Shown here: positions 35,740 to 43,574 of the stretch, one piece after another
How the letters are laid out: every line of letters starts with the position of its first letter
Numbering within the stretch: position 1 is the stretch's first letter
Assembly: GCA_001778785.1 (NCBI GenBank)
Contig: MFIE01000019.1
Location: 1,072 to 61,374 of the forward strand
Direction of reading: 5' to 3'
Length of the DNA: 60,303 nt
Source of the DNA: Candidatus Giovannonibacteria bacterium RIFCSPLOWO2_01_FULL_46_13
GTDB lineage: Bacteria; Patescibacteriota; Minisyncoccia; JACPKW01; UBA11713
Notes under the pieces: generated by a model
Database searches by the model: none
What the model was told of the DNA's origin: nothing
What the model saw: only the letters and a program-made list of their open reading frames with translations
Program-made: the position numbers and the translations under genes

Positions 35740-36281
35740 AAAGATGGGTTTGGAGATATGTGTACGCGCTCCGGCGCGACAACAATACCAGAATGAAAAC
35801 CCTCTGGGTCTTTACAGGACTTTTATTGGTTTTCAATCTAGGAGTGCTCGGATCAGGATCAGTATCCTGGCCTGTTCACTCCGATGAGGCACAACGTTAC
35901 TACAACGCGTACTTTCAGGGTAAATTTATGACCGACCAGGAGCTTCTGAGCACCTACGAAGTGGTCACTGGAAGTATAGGCTTATTCTTTGGGTGGATGT
36001 TTGGTTGGATACGATGGTTCATGTGGCGACTGTGGCTCGTTCTATTTGTGGCGACTGTGGTATATACGCCCCTCGCCTACAGAGATGAGTTTACCAAACT
36101 GAAACTAGGGATAAGCAGAAGTTTCCGCGAACAACGTGGAGCAGAAGCTACTGGTGGTCCGCGGGTACCTCTTTCAGGAGGGGTTAAGGCAGGCAACGAA
36201 GGTGGCCTCACTTTCTGGCAGTATATGAAGGGCGAAATCATCTGGGATATTCTCAGAGATTTTGTTTTCAAAAGGAGGTAA
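35736..36281 (+). CDS. Unknown membrane protein of the cassette
   Basis: 181 aa from ATG 35736, chosen because it overlaps the upstream stop as ATGA and is preceded by GAAAGGAGAAGG. A TTG at 35697 would add 13 residues inside the upstream gene and has no ribosome binding site. Two hydrophobic stretches, about 25-45 (LWVFTGLLLVFNLGVLGSG) and 80-115 (GLFFGWMFGWIRWFMWRLWL), predict membrane insertion with both tails basic. No family recognised. It is followed by the third cassette gene. Confidence 0.75.
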   Translation: MKRWVWRYVYALRRDNNTRMKTLWVFTGLLLVFNLGVLGSGSVSWPVHSDEAQRYYNAYFQGKFMTDQELLSTYEVVTGSIGLFFGWMFGWIRWFMWRLWLVLFVATVVYTPLAYRDEFTKLKLGISRSFREQRGAEATGGPRVPLSGGVKAGNEGGLTFWQYMKGEIIWDILRDFVFKRR

Positions 36282-36287
36282 TTGACA

Positions 36288-37460
36288 ATGAACGTTACAT
36301 TCCAACAGTTGTTACCCTGGTCAGTAGGAGCAGTATTGGCGGTGTTTGCGATGTGGATGGGTGGGATTGTGAGTAGTTTCTGGGCAACACTCGGAATCCT
36401 TGGGTTTCTGGTAATTCTAGGGTCGCTATGGCTATTGCCTGCTTTTAGGCGATTTGCGGCGATTGTCTTCGTTGGCTTGGTGGTGGTGTGGTTTGTTGCC
36501 CCTGGAATCGCATACTGGTTTAGAACCAGCTGGCCAATTTTGGCAGACACCCTGACCAGGCGATCTATAGACGGCGAATTAAAGCTGTCGGAGTTAGGCG
36601 ATCCCTCTGCGCTTGTAGCTAGGATGGGCGTGGCAAAATATTGTCGCGAACTTGATAGGTTGCAGGGAGAGTGGGTCGCTAACCGTCTCAGTCATGAATT
36701 AGATAGTGTAAGACAGGTGAACCCCCTTGTGTTTGAGAAGCCTCCCCTCCCCAACTCTAAGAATGAGAAGAATATTCTCGCGTGGGTTAAGGTTATAGAA
36801 GCACGTCGTGCAGAATGCGCAAAACTAATTCTGCAGACTGGCCAGAAGACGACGGGAGTTTCAACGTCACCTGCACCAAGAAGATGGGTGGAAGGTTTCA
36901 GGGACTTCTTCATGGATAACCTCGAACTCGCGGTTTGGGCTATCGCTCTTCTGTTGGTAGCTGGTGTTGCCATCGCTTGGCTTAAAGGTCAAATGCCGAC
37001 CTGGCCAGCCGCAAAAACGGCGGCCATTATAATTGCGGTGGCGGTGGTTGTGACTATACTTACGCCAGAAGTTAAGGCAGCGTATGTCGGCTGGAAGGCT
37101 GGTTCGCCTCTGCCTTCGACATCGGAGCCGACGAGACCAGAGCCGGTGCTCATGCCAAATGGGGCGTTATACTTACCCCAAAGGTCCGAGTTTGTTCTCG
37201 GTGCGGGTACCGAACAGCGTTTCAGATTTGATTCGCTTGGTTTTGTAGCGATAGAGGGGAATCACACTATAATATGTGATCCACTTTGTAGGGACGAGAG
37301 CGGTATTATGGTTCATGAGTTGCCAGTTAGGACGGCGGAGTGGAAACAGCGGCGGGGTGGAAAGCCGTGTTTGAAGGACAAGGAGGCGTTCTACGTTACT
37401 ATACGTGGAGACGAAACTACTACCCTAAGAGCCCGCACCCCGAATGACAACCCATGTTAA
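36288..37460 (+). CDS. Unknown polytopic membrane protein of the cassette
   Basis: 390 aa from ATG 36288, 8 nt after a perfect AAAGGAGGT; a TTG two codons earlier is less likely. About three N-terminal helices (5-85), a soluble stretch with several Cys (105-205; KYCRELDRLQ, RRAECAKL), two helices (210-275), then a C-terminal soluble domain (290-390) with further cysteines (TIICDPLCRDES, GKPCLKD, NDNPC). No family recognised. Last gene of the cassette; a strong terminator follows. Confidence 0.75.
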   Translation: MNVTFQQLLPWSVGAVLAVFAMWMGGIVSSFWATLGILGFLVILGSLWLLPAFRRFAAIVFVGLVVVWFVAPGIAYWFRTSWPILADTLTRRSIDGELKLSELGDPSALVARMGVAKYCRELDRLQGEWVANRLSHELDSVRQVNPLVFEKPPLPNSKNEKNILAWVKVIEARRAECAKLILQTGQKTTGVSTSPAPRRWVEGFRDFFMDNLELAVWAIALLLVAGVAIAWLKGQMPTWPAAKTAAIIIAVAVVVTILTPEVKAAYVGWKAGSPLPSTSEPTRPEPVLMPNGALYLPQRSEFVLGAGTEQRFRFDSLGFVAIEGNHTIICDPLCRDESGIMVHELPVRTAEWKQRRGGKPCLKDKEAFYVTIRGDETTTLRARTPNDNPC

Positions 37461-37507
37461 AAGTATAATTGTTCCTTTTTCAATTGCACCTTGGTTAAAT
37501 CATCTCG

Positions 37508-37544
37508 GGGGCGGCACAGAGTTTACTCTGTTTCGCCCCTTTTT
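37508..37544 (+). terminator. Strong intrinsic terminator of the cassette
   Basis: GGGGCG (37508-37513) pairs with CGCCCC (37534-37539), enclosing ACAGAG/CTCTGT, followed by five T. A clear rho-independent terminator. Confidence 0.9.
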
Positions 37545-37565
37545 GTTTTCTGATATCCTTTATAT

Positions 37566-37955
37566 ATGAGGCAGATTTTAAATATTTTTTTATTCATATT
37601 AGTTTTAAGTAGTTTTTTAATATTTCCAGCAGCAATAGCGGCGCCTGAACAAGGTAATCAAATTGATGCTCCTCAGCAAGGAACTCAAGGTATTACAAAC
37701 ATTCCCAATCCAATACAGTGCGATAAGGCTTCGAGTTGTATGGCGAGGATTGCACAGATCGTTGCGCAGATTGCCTTGCCTTTGGTTGTTGTTTTCATAA
37801 TCTACTCCGGATTCCTTTTTGTGTCCGCCCGAGGGAACGAGGAACAGCTCGAGAAAGCCAAATCCACCTTCTTCTGGGCGGTGATTGGGGCGATTCTTGT
37901 GGTGGGGGCGTACGCTATCGCCACCGCCATTGAAAATTTCGCCAAGCAGTTGTAA
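37566..37955 (+). CDS. VirB2/TrbC-like pilin
   Basis: 129 aa. A signal peptide (about 1-26) is followed by a short polar part and two hydrophobic helices (about 68-90 LPLVVVFIIYSGFLFVSA and 103-122) joined by RGNEEQLEKAKSTFFWAV, the layout of type IV secretion pilins. It is monocistronic and away from the main secretion operon, so it may be the major pilin of that machine or a second one. The pilin-like gene at 9752-10480 has the same core plus a Cys-rich tail. Confidence 0.75.
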   Translation: MRQILNIFLFILVLSSFLIFPAAIAAPEQGNQIDAPQQGTQGITNIPNPIQCDKASSCMARIAQIVAQIALPLVVVFIIYSGFLFVSARGNEEQLEKAKSTFFWAVIGAILVVGAYAIATAIENFAKQL

Positions 37956-37992
37956 TATTCGCTCGCTAATCCTTTTAAGACGCTAGGTTATG

Positions 37993-38064
37993 GCGCCCTT
38001 AGCTCAATGGATAGAGTACTAGTCTTCGGAACTAGTGATGGGGGTTCGAATCCCTCAGGGCGCA
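37993..38064 (+). tRNA. tRNA-Arg(TCG)
   Basis: 72 nt. Acceptor GCGCCCT/AGGGCGC with discriminator A, D-arm TAGCTCAATGGATAGAG, anticodon stem CTAGT/ACTAG with loop CTTCGGA (anticodon TCG), T-arm with GGTTCGAATCC. The 3' CCA is not encoded. Confidence 0.95.
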
Positions 38065-38074
38065 CAACTATATT

Positions 38075-39529
38075 ATGAAGAAAATTCCCGCAGAGGTTCT
38101 CGGGGTTGTCGAAAAACTTCGGGAGAATAATTACGAAGCATATCTGGTCGGCGGGTGCGTCCGGGATTTTTTGCGCGCCAAAAAGCCGAAAGACTGGGAC
38201 GTGACGACCAACGCCCGCCCGGAAGACATCCAAAAGATTTTTCCGGAAACTTTCTACGAAAACCAATACGGGACCGTCGGCGTAAAAACAGAATCGGAGG
38301 ATCTTTCTCTCGCGGTCGTGGAGGTTACCCCGTATCGCATCGAGGCCAAATATTCCGACAAGCGGCACCCGGATAAAATAGAATTTGCGAACGAACTTCC
38401 GGAGGATTTGGGCCGCCGCGATTTTACGATAAACGCGCTCGCCTATGACATCGAGAAGAAAAAAGTAATCGACTTGGTTGAAGGTGAAGAAGACCTCGAT
38501 AAAAAAATAATTCGCGCGGTCGGAGAGCCGGACGAGCGCTTCAAAGAAGACGCCCTGCGCTTGATGAGGGCCGTGCGCCTTTCGTCCGAGCTTGGGTTTA
38601 AGATTGAAAAGCGAACGCTCGAAGCGCTTAAGAAAAACGCGGGACTTTTGAAATTTGTATCCAAGGAAAGGATCCGCGACGAATTCCAAAAATTAATTTT
38701 ATCCGAAGGCGCTGCCCAAGGCGTTGAACTTTTACGCGAAACCGGTTTATTGAAAGAATTTATTCCAGAACTTTTGGAGGGGTATGGCGTGGGGCAAAAC
38801 CTACATCATATATATAGCGTCTGGGAGCACAACACAAAATCGCTTGAATACGCGGTGAAGGAGGAATGGTCGCTCGAGGTTCGTATGGCGGCTTTATTGC
38901 ACGACGTCGCCAAGCCGCGAACCAAACGCGGCGAAGGGAAATTCTCCACTTTCTACGGGCACGATGTTGTCGGCGCGAAAGTCTCGCGCGAAATTTTAAC
39001 CCGCCTGCGTTTCCCAAAAGATTTTATTGAAAAAGTTTCCAAGCTTGTCCGCTTCCATCTTTTTTATTACAACGTAGACGAAGTTACGGAATCTTCGGTG
39101 CGCCGTTTGATCGCGAAAGTTGGGATAGAAGACATGGAAGATTTGATTCGCGTGCGCATCTGCGACCGCATGGGTTCGGGCGTTCCCAAGGCCGAGCCTT
39201 ATAAATTAAGGCATTTTCGCTTTATGGTGGAGAAGCTTCAGCGCGACCCTATCTCCGTTGGCATGCTAAAAGCCCGCGGGGACGAGGTCATGAAAACATG
39301 CAAAATCGAACCAGGTCCGAGGATTGGCTGGATCCTTTCTATATTATTGGACGAAGTTCTGGACGACCCAAAGAAAAATTCGAAAAAATATTTAGAGGAA
39401 AAAATCTCGCGCTTGTGTCCCCTCTCGGACGGTGAGCTTGCCGAACTGTCGAAAAAAGCCGAAGAGAAAAAAGTCTCGCTCGAAGGGCAGGAGGTTGAAA
39501 AAATCAAGAAAAAACATTACGTTAAGTGA
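38075..39529 (+). CDS. cca: tRNA nucleotidyltransferase (CCA-adding enzyme) with HD domain
   Basis: 484 aa. The class II nucleotidyltransferase head has YLVGGCVRDFL and the catalytic DWDVTTNA (near 45). The neck and body include RRDFTINALAYD and EDALRLMRAVRLSSELGF. The C-terminal HD phosphohydrolase domain has LLHDVAKPRTK and YGHDVVGAK (about 260-300). It adds CCA to tRNA 3' ends. That is needed here, since none of the five tRNA genes in the window encodes CCA. It begins 10 bp after tRNA-Arg. Confidence 0.93.
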   Translation: MKKIPAEVLGVVEKLRENNYEAYLVGGCVRDFLRAKKPKDWDVTTNARPEDIQKIFPETFYENQYGTVGVKTESEDLSLAVVEVTPYRIEAKYSDKRHPDKIEFANELPEDLGRRDFTINALAYDIEKKKVIDLVEGEEDLDKKIIRAVGEPDERFKEDALRLMRAVRLSSELGFKIEKRTLEALKKNAGLLKFVSKERIRDEFQKLILSEGAAQGVELLRETGLLKEFIPELLEGYGVGQNLHHIYSVWEHNTKSLEYAVKEEWSLEVRMAALLHDVAKPRTKRGEGKFSTFYGHDVVGAKVSREILTRLRFPKDFIEKVSKLVRFHLFYYNVDEVTESSVRRLIAKVGIEDMEDLIRVRICDRMGSGVPKAEPYKLRHFRFMVEKLQRDPISVGMLKARGDEVMKTCKIEPGPRIGWILSILLDEVLDDPKKNSKKYLEEKISRLCPLSDGELAELSKKAEEKKVSLEGQEVEKIKKKHYVK

Positions 39530-39552
39530 GTCGGCTAGAGTTAAGCGGGCCT

Positions 39553-39580
39553 GCCCGCCGAAGCTTTAGCGTAGGCGGGC
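39553..39580. repeat. Palindromic element overlapping the tRNA-Pro 5' end
   Basis: GCCCGCC (39553-39559) and GGCGGGC (39574-39580) flank a 14-nt loop with AGCTTTAGC. The right arm shares its last five bases with the first five of tRNA-Pro(CGG), so the left arm could compete with the tRNA acceptor stem. Confidence 0.6.
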
Positions 39581-39646
39581 TGTAGTATACCGGCAGTACG
39601 TGCCCTTCGGGAGGGTAAAGACTGGGTTCGATTCCCAGCAGCCCGA
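39576..39646 (+). tRNA. tRNA-Pro(CGG)
   Basis: 71 nt. Acceptor CGGGCTG/CAGCCCG, discriminator A, anticodon stem TGCCC/GGGTA with loop TTCGGGA (anticodon CGG), T-arm CTGGGTTCGATTCCCAG. No encoded CCA. Its 5' end lies in a palindromic element. Confidence 0.92.
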
Positions 39647-39661
39647 CTTAAAAATTTAATA

Positions 39662-39732
39662 GGGCCCATAGTAAAGTGGTATTACGCGGCATTCGCATTG
39701 CCGAGGCTGGAGTTCGATTCTCCATGGGTCCA
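39662..39732 (+). tRNA. tRNA-Ala(CGC)
   Basis: 71 nt. Acceptor GGGCCCA/TGGGTCC shows the G3:U70 wobble pair that defines alanine tRNAs. Anticodon stem CGGCA/TGCCG with loop TTCGCAT (anticodon CGC). T-arm GGAGTTCGATTCTCC. Discriminator A, CCA not encoded. Confidence 0.94.
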
Positions 39733-39773
39733 CTACTACGCTCCTTGTAGCTTCGAAGTGCGCAGCACAAACG

Positions 39774-39823
39774 AAAAACCCCCCTTCCGTGGGAGGGAAA
39801 AAGTAAATGATTTACTTTTTTTA
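39774..39823 (-). terminator. Terminator of the KGG-repeat gene
   Basis: Two stacked hairpins: the palindrome AGTAAATGATTTACT flanked by A/T runs, and CCCTTCC/GGGAGGG followed on the minus strand by GGGTTTTT. Its place fits the end of the leftward KGG gene. Confidence 0.6.
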
Positions 39824-39834
39824 GGTTGAATCTA

Positions 39835-40038
39835 TCACACGCTCTCGTTCTTATTATCCTGGCCGCCTCGACTACTCTGGCCGCCTTTTTTTCCTGCTTC
39901 GCGAGCTTCCTCGGAGCTAAACTCGTGGGCGCGTCCGCTTTCGTGAGCGGCCCTCCCGCCCTTGGAAGCTATTTCGCGACGACGCTCTTCGTCCATACTT
40001 GCGAAGCCGCGATTTTCAGTCCCCCTATTTTGTGCCAT
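39835..40038 (-). CDS. Small KGG-repeat stress-type protein
   Basis: 67 aa, highly hydrophilic. Two copies of the stress-induced KGG motif occur: RREIASKGGRAAHESGRAHE and AREAGKKGGQSSRGGQ. Proteins of this type (YciG/GsiB-like) are abundant in stressed or stationary cells and are thought to act as hydrophilins, though the mechanism is poorly known. Monocistronic, with a terminator downstream. Confidence 0.8.
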   Translation of the reverse strand: MAQNRGTENRGFASMDEERRREIASKGGRAAHESGRAHEFSSEEAREAGKKGGQSSRGGQDNKNESV

Positions 40039-40145
40039 ATTATTTAAAATTAATTTTTACTAACCGACCTTTTATACTAAGACGAGGGGGCGCCAACCAT
40101 ATTTCGTAGATTTTTTCATCAATTTGTGGGAAGATAAAAGTTCAA

Positions 40146-40691
40146 ATGAAAGGAAGAGAATTTGATCCGAAAACAGCTCCGATATCTTTTATCGACCTAG
40201 AGATGACTGGTCTGGAATCTTCAAAGCACGAGATTGTAGAGATTGGATTGGTTAAGGTCTCCCAGCCTAATCTGGAGGTTATTGAGCGATGGGAGATTAA
40301 GGTTAAGCCTACCCGACTCGAGACCGCCGATCTTGAAGCCCTAAGGATAAGCGGGTACGACGCTGAAAAGTGGAAGGATGCGATAAGCCTGAAGGAAATG
40401 ATGGAAATGTTAGCCCCCAAGGTACAGAACACGATATTGGCTGGCTTTAACGTTTCAAGCGATTACTCCTTCCTCGATGTAGCCGTCACCTCAACGAGTA
40501 TTCCACTGGATTTCCACAGGCGTGTTTTGGACATTAATCCGTATGCGGCGGCTAAATTAGGATATGTTTTCGGAGAAAAAGGACTCGGTAGTTTATCCAA
40601 GGAATATGGCTTAGAGTTCGAAAACCACCATACAGCTTTAGCTGATGCAATGGCCTCTTTTGAACTGTATAAGAAGGCCAGATTAAGCTAG
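40146..40691 (+). CDS. DEDDh 3'-5' exonuclease (DnaQ/RNase T-like)
   Basis: 181 aa. The exonuclease motifs are Exo I FIDLEMTGLE (D and E), Exo II around AGFNVSSDYSFLD, and Exo III HHTALADAMASFELY with the catalytic His and Asp. It is a single-domain member of the epsilon-like family; a proofreading or RNA-trimming role cannot be distinguished. The stop codon is 4 bp before the first parS-like site. Confidence 0.85.
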   Translation: MKGREFDPKTAPISFIDLEMTGLESSKHEIVEIGLVKVSQPNLEVIERWEIKVKPTRLETADLEALRISGYDAEKWKDAISLKEMMEMLAPKVQNTILAGFNVSSDYSFLDVAVTSTSIPLDFHRRVLDINPYAAAKLGYVFGEKGLGSLSKEYGLEFENHHTALADAMASFELYKKARLS

Positions 40692-40695
40692 GAAA

Positions 40696-40711
40696 AGTTT
40701 CGCGTGAAACA
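40696..40711. promoter_or_regulatory. parS-like ParB binding site 1
   Basis: AGTTTCGCGTGAAACA matches the bacterial parS consensus TGTTTCACGTGAAACA at 14 of 16 positions and keeps the GTTTC/GAAAC arms. Identical to the site at 40797. Confidence 0.65.
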
Positions 40712-40796
40712 TTTGTAAATAAAGATAAATTTGTAAAACGTTTCACAGAGATATAAACATCGTTGTAAAACTCCGTAAAACGTAATTATTGGTTAA

Positions 40797-40812
40797 AGTT
40801 TCGCGTGAAACA
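40797..40812. promoter_or_regulatory. parS-like ParB binding site 2
   Basis: A second identical AGTTTCGCGTGAAACA, 101 bp from the first. Between them, GTTTCAC (40740-40746) is a half-site. It ends 5 bp before yraN. Confidence 0.65.
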
Positions 40813-40817
40813 CCATA

Positions 40818-41198
40818 ATGCCTTCAGATAAGAGGAAATTTGGGGATGTTTGCGAAAAGCTAGCCGCTAGGCATCTCTCTAGTAAGGGGTTTAAAATTTT
40901 GGAGAGGAACTACCTCAGGAAGTGGGGTGAGATTGACCTAATTGTTAGTGGAGAAAATGAGCTACATTTTGTAGAAGTTAAGGGATCTATTTTCAACTCA
41001 AAATTTGACCATAAACCGGAGGATAACGTCCATATGTGGAAAACTAAGCGTCTTTGGCGGGCCATCCAGACTTGGTTTATGGAGCATCCCGACTACGAGG
41101 ATTATGAGTGGCAAATCGACGTGATGGCGGTATTCCTTGATTTAGAGGCTAAAAGGGCTAAAATACGCTGGACAAAGAATGTAATAATAGAACGGTGA
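40818..41198 (+). CDS. YraN/UPF0102 family endonuclease-like protein
   Basis: 126 aa. The restriction-endonuclease-like core has GDVCEKLAARHLSSKGFKIL, WGEIDLIVSGENELHFVEVKG (the D and ExK catalytic residues) and YEWQIDVMAVFLD. The family is widespread and linked to DNA processing, but its exact role is not settled. The stop is followed directly by tRNA-Pro(TGG). A parS-like site lies 5 bp upstream. Confidence 0.85.
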   Translation: MPSDKRKFGDVCEKLAARHLSSKGFKILERNYLRKWGEIDLIVSGENELHFVEVKGSIFNSKFDHKPEDNVHMWKTKRLWRAIQTWFMEHPDYEDYEWQIDVMAVFLDLEAKRAKIRWTKNVIIER

Positions 41199-41269
41199 CG
41201 GGCTGGAGTATGGTGGCAGTACACCTGCTTTGGGAGCAGGTAGACTGGGTTCGATTCCCAGCAGCCCGA
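41199..41269 (+). tRNA. tRNA-Pro(TGG)
   Basis: 71 nt. Acceptor CGGGCTG/CAGCCCG and T-arm CTGGGTTCGATTCCCAG are identical to tRNA-Pro(CGG). Anticodon stem CCTGC/GCAGG with loop TTTGGGA (anticodon TGG). Starts one base after the yraN stop. CCA not encoded. Confidence 0.95.
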
Positions 41270-41322
41270 CAAGTTAGCAGTAAGAAAACCCTTATTTTAA
41301 CGTCTTACTATCGACCCAGTAC

Positions 41323-41820
41323 ATGAAAGAGAAAGATTTCCTGGCGGCATACGAAGCATATTCTGAAGCGCTTTTCCGGCATTGTTACTTTCGTATTTAC
41401 GATAGGGAGAAGGCCAAAGATATGGTCCAGGAGACTTTTATTCGAACCTGGGAATATATCCTGAAGGGGGAGAAAGTTGAGAACATCCGCGCTTTTTTCT
41501 ACCGCGTCTTAAACAATCTTGTCGTAGATGAAATAAGAAGGAAGAAGTCCCTATCTTTGGAAGAGATAACCGAAGGCGGTTTTCAGGCGAGCGATAATAA
41601 GGTAGGCAAGCTTCAGGTTGAGCTTGGCGCGGAGGCGGTAAACCTAATGAGATCGATGGAAAAGATGGAAGAAGAAAAGAAACAGCTCTTGATCATGCGC
41701 TTCATAGACGGGTTGGGCCCGAAAGAGATAGCAAGTGTGGTGGGGGAAAGCGAGAACGTAATTTCTGTGCGTCTGTCTCGGGCATTAAAAGAATTAAGAG
41801 AGATTTTCAATAATGGATAA
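41323..41820 (+). CDS. ECF-type sigma factor
   Basis: 165 aa. Region 2 is AEALFRHCYFRIYDREKAKD then MVQETFIRTWEYIL, with FFYRVLNNLVVDEIRRKK. Region 4 is LLIMRFIDGLGPKEIASVVG followed by ENVISVRLSRALKELREI. It directs RNA polymerase to a dedicated regulon. The gene overlaps the DUF5667 gene by 8 bp, so the latter is the likely anti-sigma partner. No target promoter can be named. Confidence 0.9.
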   Translation: MKEKDFLAAYEAYSEALFRHCYFRIYDREKAKDMVQETFIRTWEYILKGEKVENIRAFFYRVLNNLVVDEIRRKKSLSLEEITEGGFQASDNKVGKLQVELGAEAVNLMRSMEKMEEEKKQLLIMRFIDGLGPKEIASVVGESENVISVRLSRALKELREIFNNG

Positions 41821-42940
41821 TTTAGAAAAAATTTTCGATAAAGCCAAGGAAGGAGTTAAATTGAGTCAGCAGGAAAAGGAAAAAATGAAGGGCTTTATTT
41901 TGTCGGTAACTAAAACCCCAGAAGCTCCTGTAAGAGATGAGGTTTTTGAACGTCGTACTTTCAAGCGACTTTTAACATATGCAGTTTTTTCTTTCTCGCG
42001 CCCGGCGGCCGCGTTTGCGGTTTTAATGCTAGTTATTGCGTCTGGCGCGGGAATTTCCCTCGCTGCGGAGGGCTCTTTGCCCGGCGATATTTTGTATCCC
42101 ATCAAGATTGAAGTGAACGAGGGATTTAGGGAGCACTTAGCCCGTTCTGACGAAGCTAAGATGGAATGGTTCGTTTCTGTTGCGGAAAGGCGAATGGAAG
42201 AAACGGAGCGCCTTGCTTCGGAAGATCGCCTGGACGACAAAGCGCGAGCCACCATCGAAGCTAACTTCGCAAAGAATGCAGAGAAAATAAAAACTCGCCT
42301 TAGCGCTACCGCTACGGGCGGAGAGGTAAAACTTTCCATCAACGCGGACGTAACTTCTCGGCTTGAAACCTCGCTCATGGCCCACGAGGAAATTCTTTCA
42401 AAACTTGCTGAAAAAAATTCTGGATCGAAAAAGGAAATAACTTCCGTTTTGGTCGAAGTTAAATCCATAAGCAAATCCGTGAAAGAAGTCCGCAAAAATT
42501 TTGAAGATGATGTCTTTGAAAAAAGGAACAGCCGCTTGGAGGAAGCGACAGCCCTGCGCCTGAAGGCTTCATTGGAAGCAATCGCAGAGGCCAAAAAAGC
42601 CCTTGAAAAATCTGGGGATTCCATAGACGAGGAAGTCCGTAAGAAGGCAGAAGAGATGATAAAGGAGGCCGAGGAGATAGTTGCGGAAGTGAAGTTGGGA
42701 AAGGCTGCTGAACAGGAGGACCAGAGTATCATGAGCTTGAAATCTTCTGCATCTTCCACAACCGAAGCGCTGACAAGACTGCACGAGGCCGTAAAACTCT
42801 CGAGCCAAGCTAAACTCATGCTCGAAGCGCAGTCTCGATTAAAATTAAAAGTCTTAGAATTTCCCGCAACAAGCTCCAGGGTTGAGATAGAAGAAAAAAT
42901 CGAAGAGAGAAATGAAGAGGAATTAGAAATTAACCTATAA
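41813..42940 (+). CDS. DUF5667-type membrane protein, likely anti-sigma factor
   Basis: 375 aa. A cytoplasmic N-terminus of about 60 residues, one membrane helix (about 62-83, AAAFAVLMLVIASGAGISLA), then the DUF5667 signature EGSLPGDILYPIKIEVNEGF and a long exported coiled-coil domain rich in Glu/Lys. The 8-bp overlap with the sigma gene and the topology suggest that it holds the sigma factor at the membrane and senses an envelope signal. No zinc anti-sigma motif is seen, so the role is inferred. Confidence 0.75.
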   Translation: MDNLEKIFDKAKEGVKLSQQEKEKMKGFILSVTKTPEAPVRDEVFERRTFKRLLTYAVFSFSRPAAAFAVLMLVIASGAGISLAAEGSLPGDILYPIKIEVNEGFREHLARSDEAKMEWFVSVAERRMEETERLASEDRLDDKARATIEANFAKNAEKIKTRLSATATGGEVKLSINADVTSRLETSLMAHEEILSKLAEKNSGSKKEITSVLVEVKSISKSVKEVRKNFEDDVFEKRNSRLEEATALRLKASLEAIAEAKKALEKSGDSIDEEVRKKAEEMIKEAEEIVAEVKLGKAAEQEDQSIMSLKSSASSTTEALTRLHEAVKLSSQAKLMLEAQSRLKLKVLEFPATSSRVEIEEKIEERNEEELEINL

Positions 42941-42941
42941 C

Positions 42942-43478
42942 ATGACAAAAAAATATATTACCGTGATTCTTGTGATGACAATTCTTTCGGTAGGCCTATT
43001 TTCTCCGGCCTACGCCGATAACGACAACGGGCGATTCAAAAATTTATTTAAAAGGATAGACAAATCGATACAGAAGTTAGAAAAAGTGCAGAACTTCAAC
43101 ATCTCCCAATCTTTCTCTGTTGAAGGGGGCGGCGAAGCCAGGATTAGGGGCGGAACAATTTCCAACACCGCTTCGAGCACGATCACCGTAAAAGTTTGGG
43201 GACTCGACATCGATGTAAATACGGTAGGGGCGAAAATAACCCACAATGATAACGCGACTACGACTTTGAAAGTCGGGGACAAGGTGAACGTTAAAGGAAA
43301 AATGGAGACGGGCGGAATCTTGAAAGCTTCTTCTATCGAACTGCTTTTGTCCGGAAATACCAATCCACAGATTACAGAAAAAATTAGGAAATTAATCGAA
43401 CGCTTACGGGAAATCGAGCGAAGGGCCGGTTTACCTCTGACACCATTCCCGTCGGCAACATCCACATCAAGCAATTAG
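42942..43478 (+). CDS. Exported DUF5666-type beta-barrel protein
   Basis: 178 aa. A signal peptide (about 1-25, VILVMTILSVGLFSPAYA) is followed by an OB-like beta domain (about 55-135) with GTISNTASSTITVKVWG and LKVGDKVNVKGKMETGGILK, the DUF5666 pattern. The C-terminus is helical then Thr/Ser-rich. One base after the DUF5667 stop, third gene of the sigma operon, probably its output or sensor. A terminator follows. Confidence 0.75.
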   Translation: MTKKYITVILVMTILSVGLFSPAYADNDNGRFKNLFKRIDKSIQKLEKVQNFNISQSFSVEGGGEARIRGGTISNTASSTITVKVWGLDIDVNTVGAKITHNDNATTTLKVGDKVNVKGKMETGGILKASSIELLLSGNTNPQITEKIRKLIERLREIERRAGLPLTPFPSATSTSSN

Positions 43479-43502
43479 CTGGAAAGAGTAAAACCTTTGG
43501 GC

Positions 43503-43546
43503 AAAAAGTCAGCTCCGCTAGCCACAATGCGGGGCTGACTTTTTTT
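43503..43546 (+). terminator. Intrinsic terminator of the sigma operon
   Basis: AGTCAGCTCCGC pairs with GCGGGGCTGACT (one G-T pair), flanked by an A run and a T run of seven. Confidence 0.92.
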
Positions 43547-43574
43547 ATAGGACAATTTCGCATATAATTACCCA

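Noticed and set aside
41866..42948. A 360-codon open frame antisense to the DUF5667 gene
   Set aside because: The plus-strand gene has a clear family signature, membrane helix and overlap with the sigma gene. The antisense frame is Ser-rich and motif-free.
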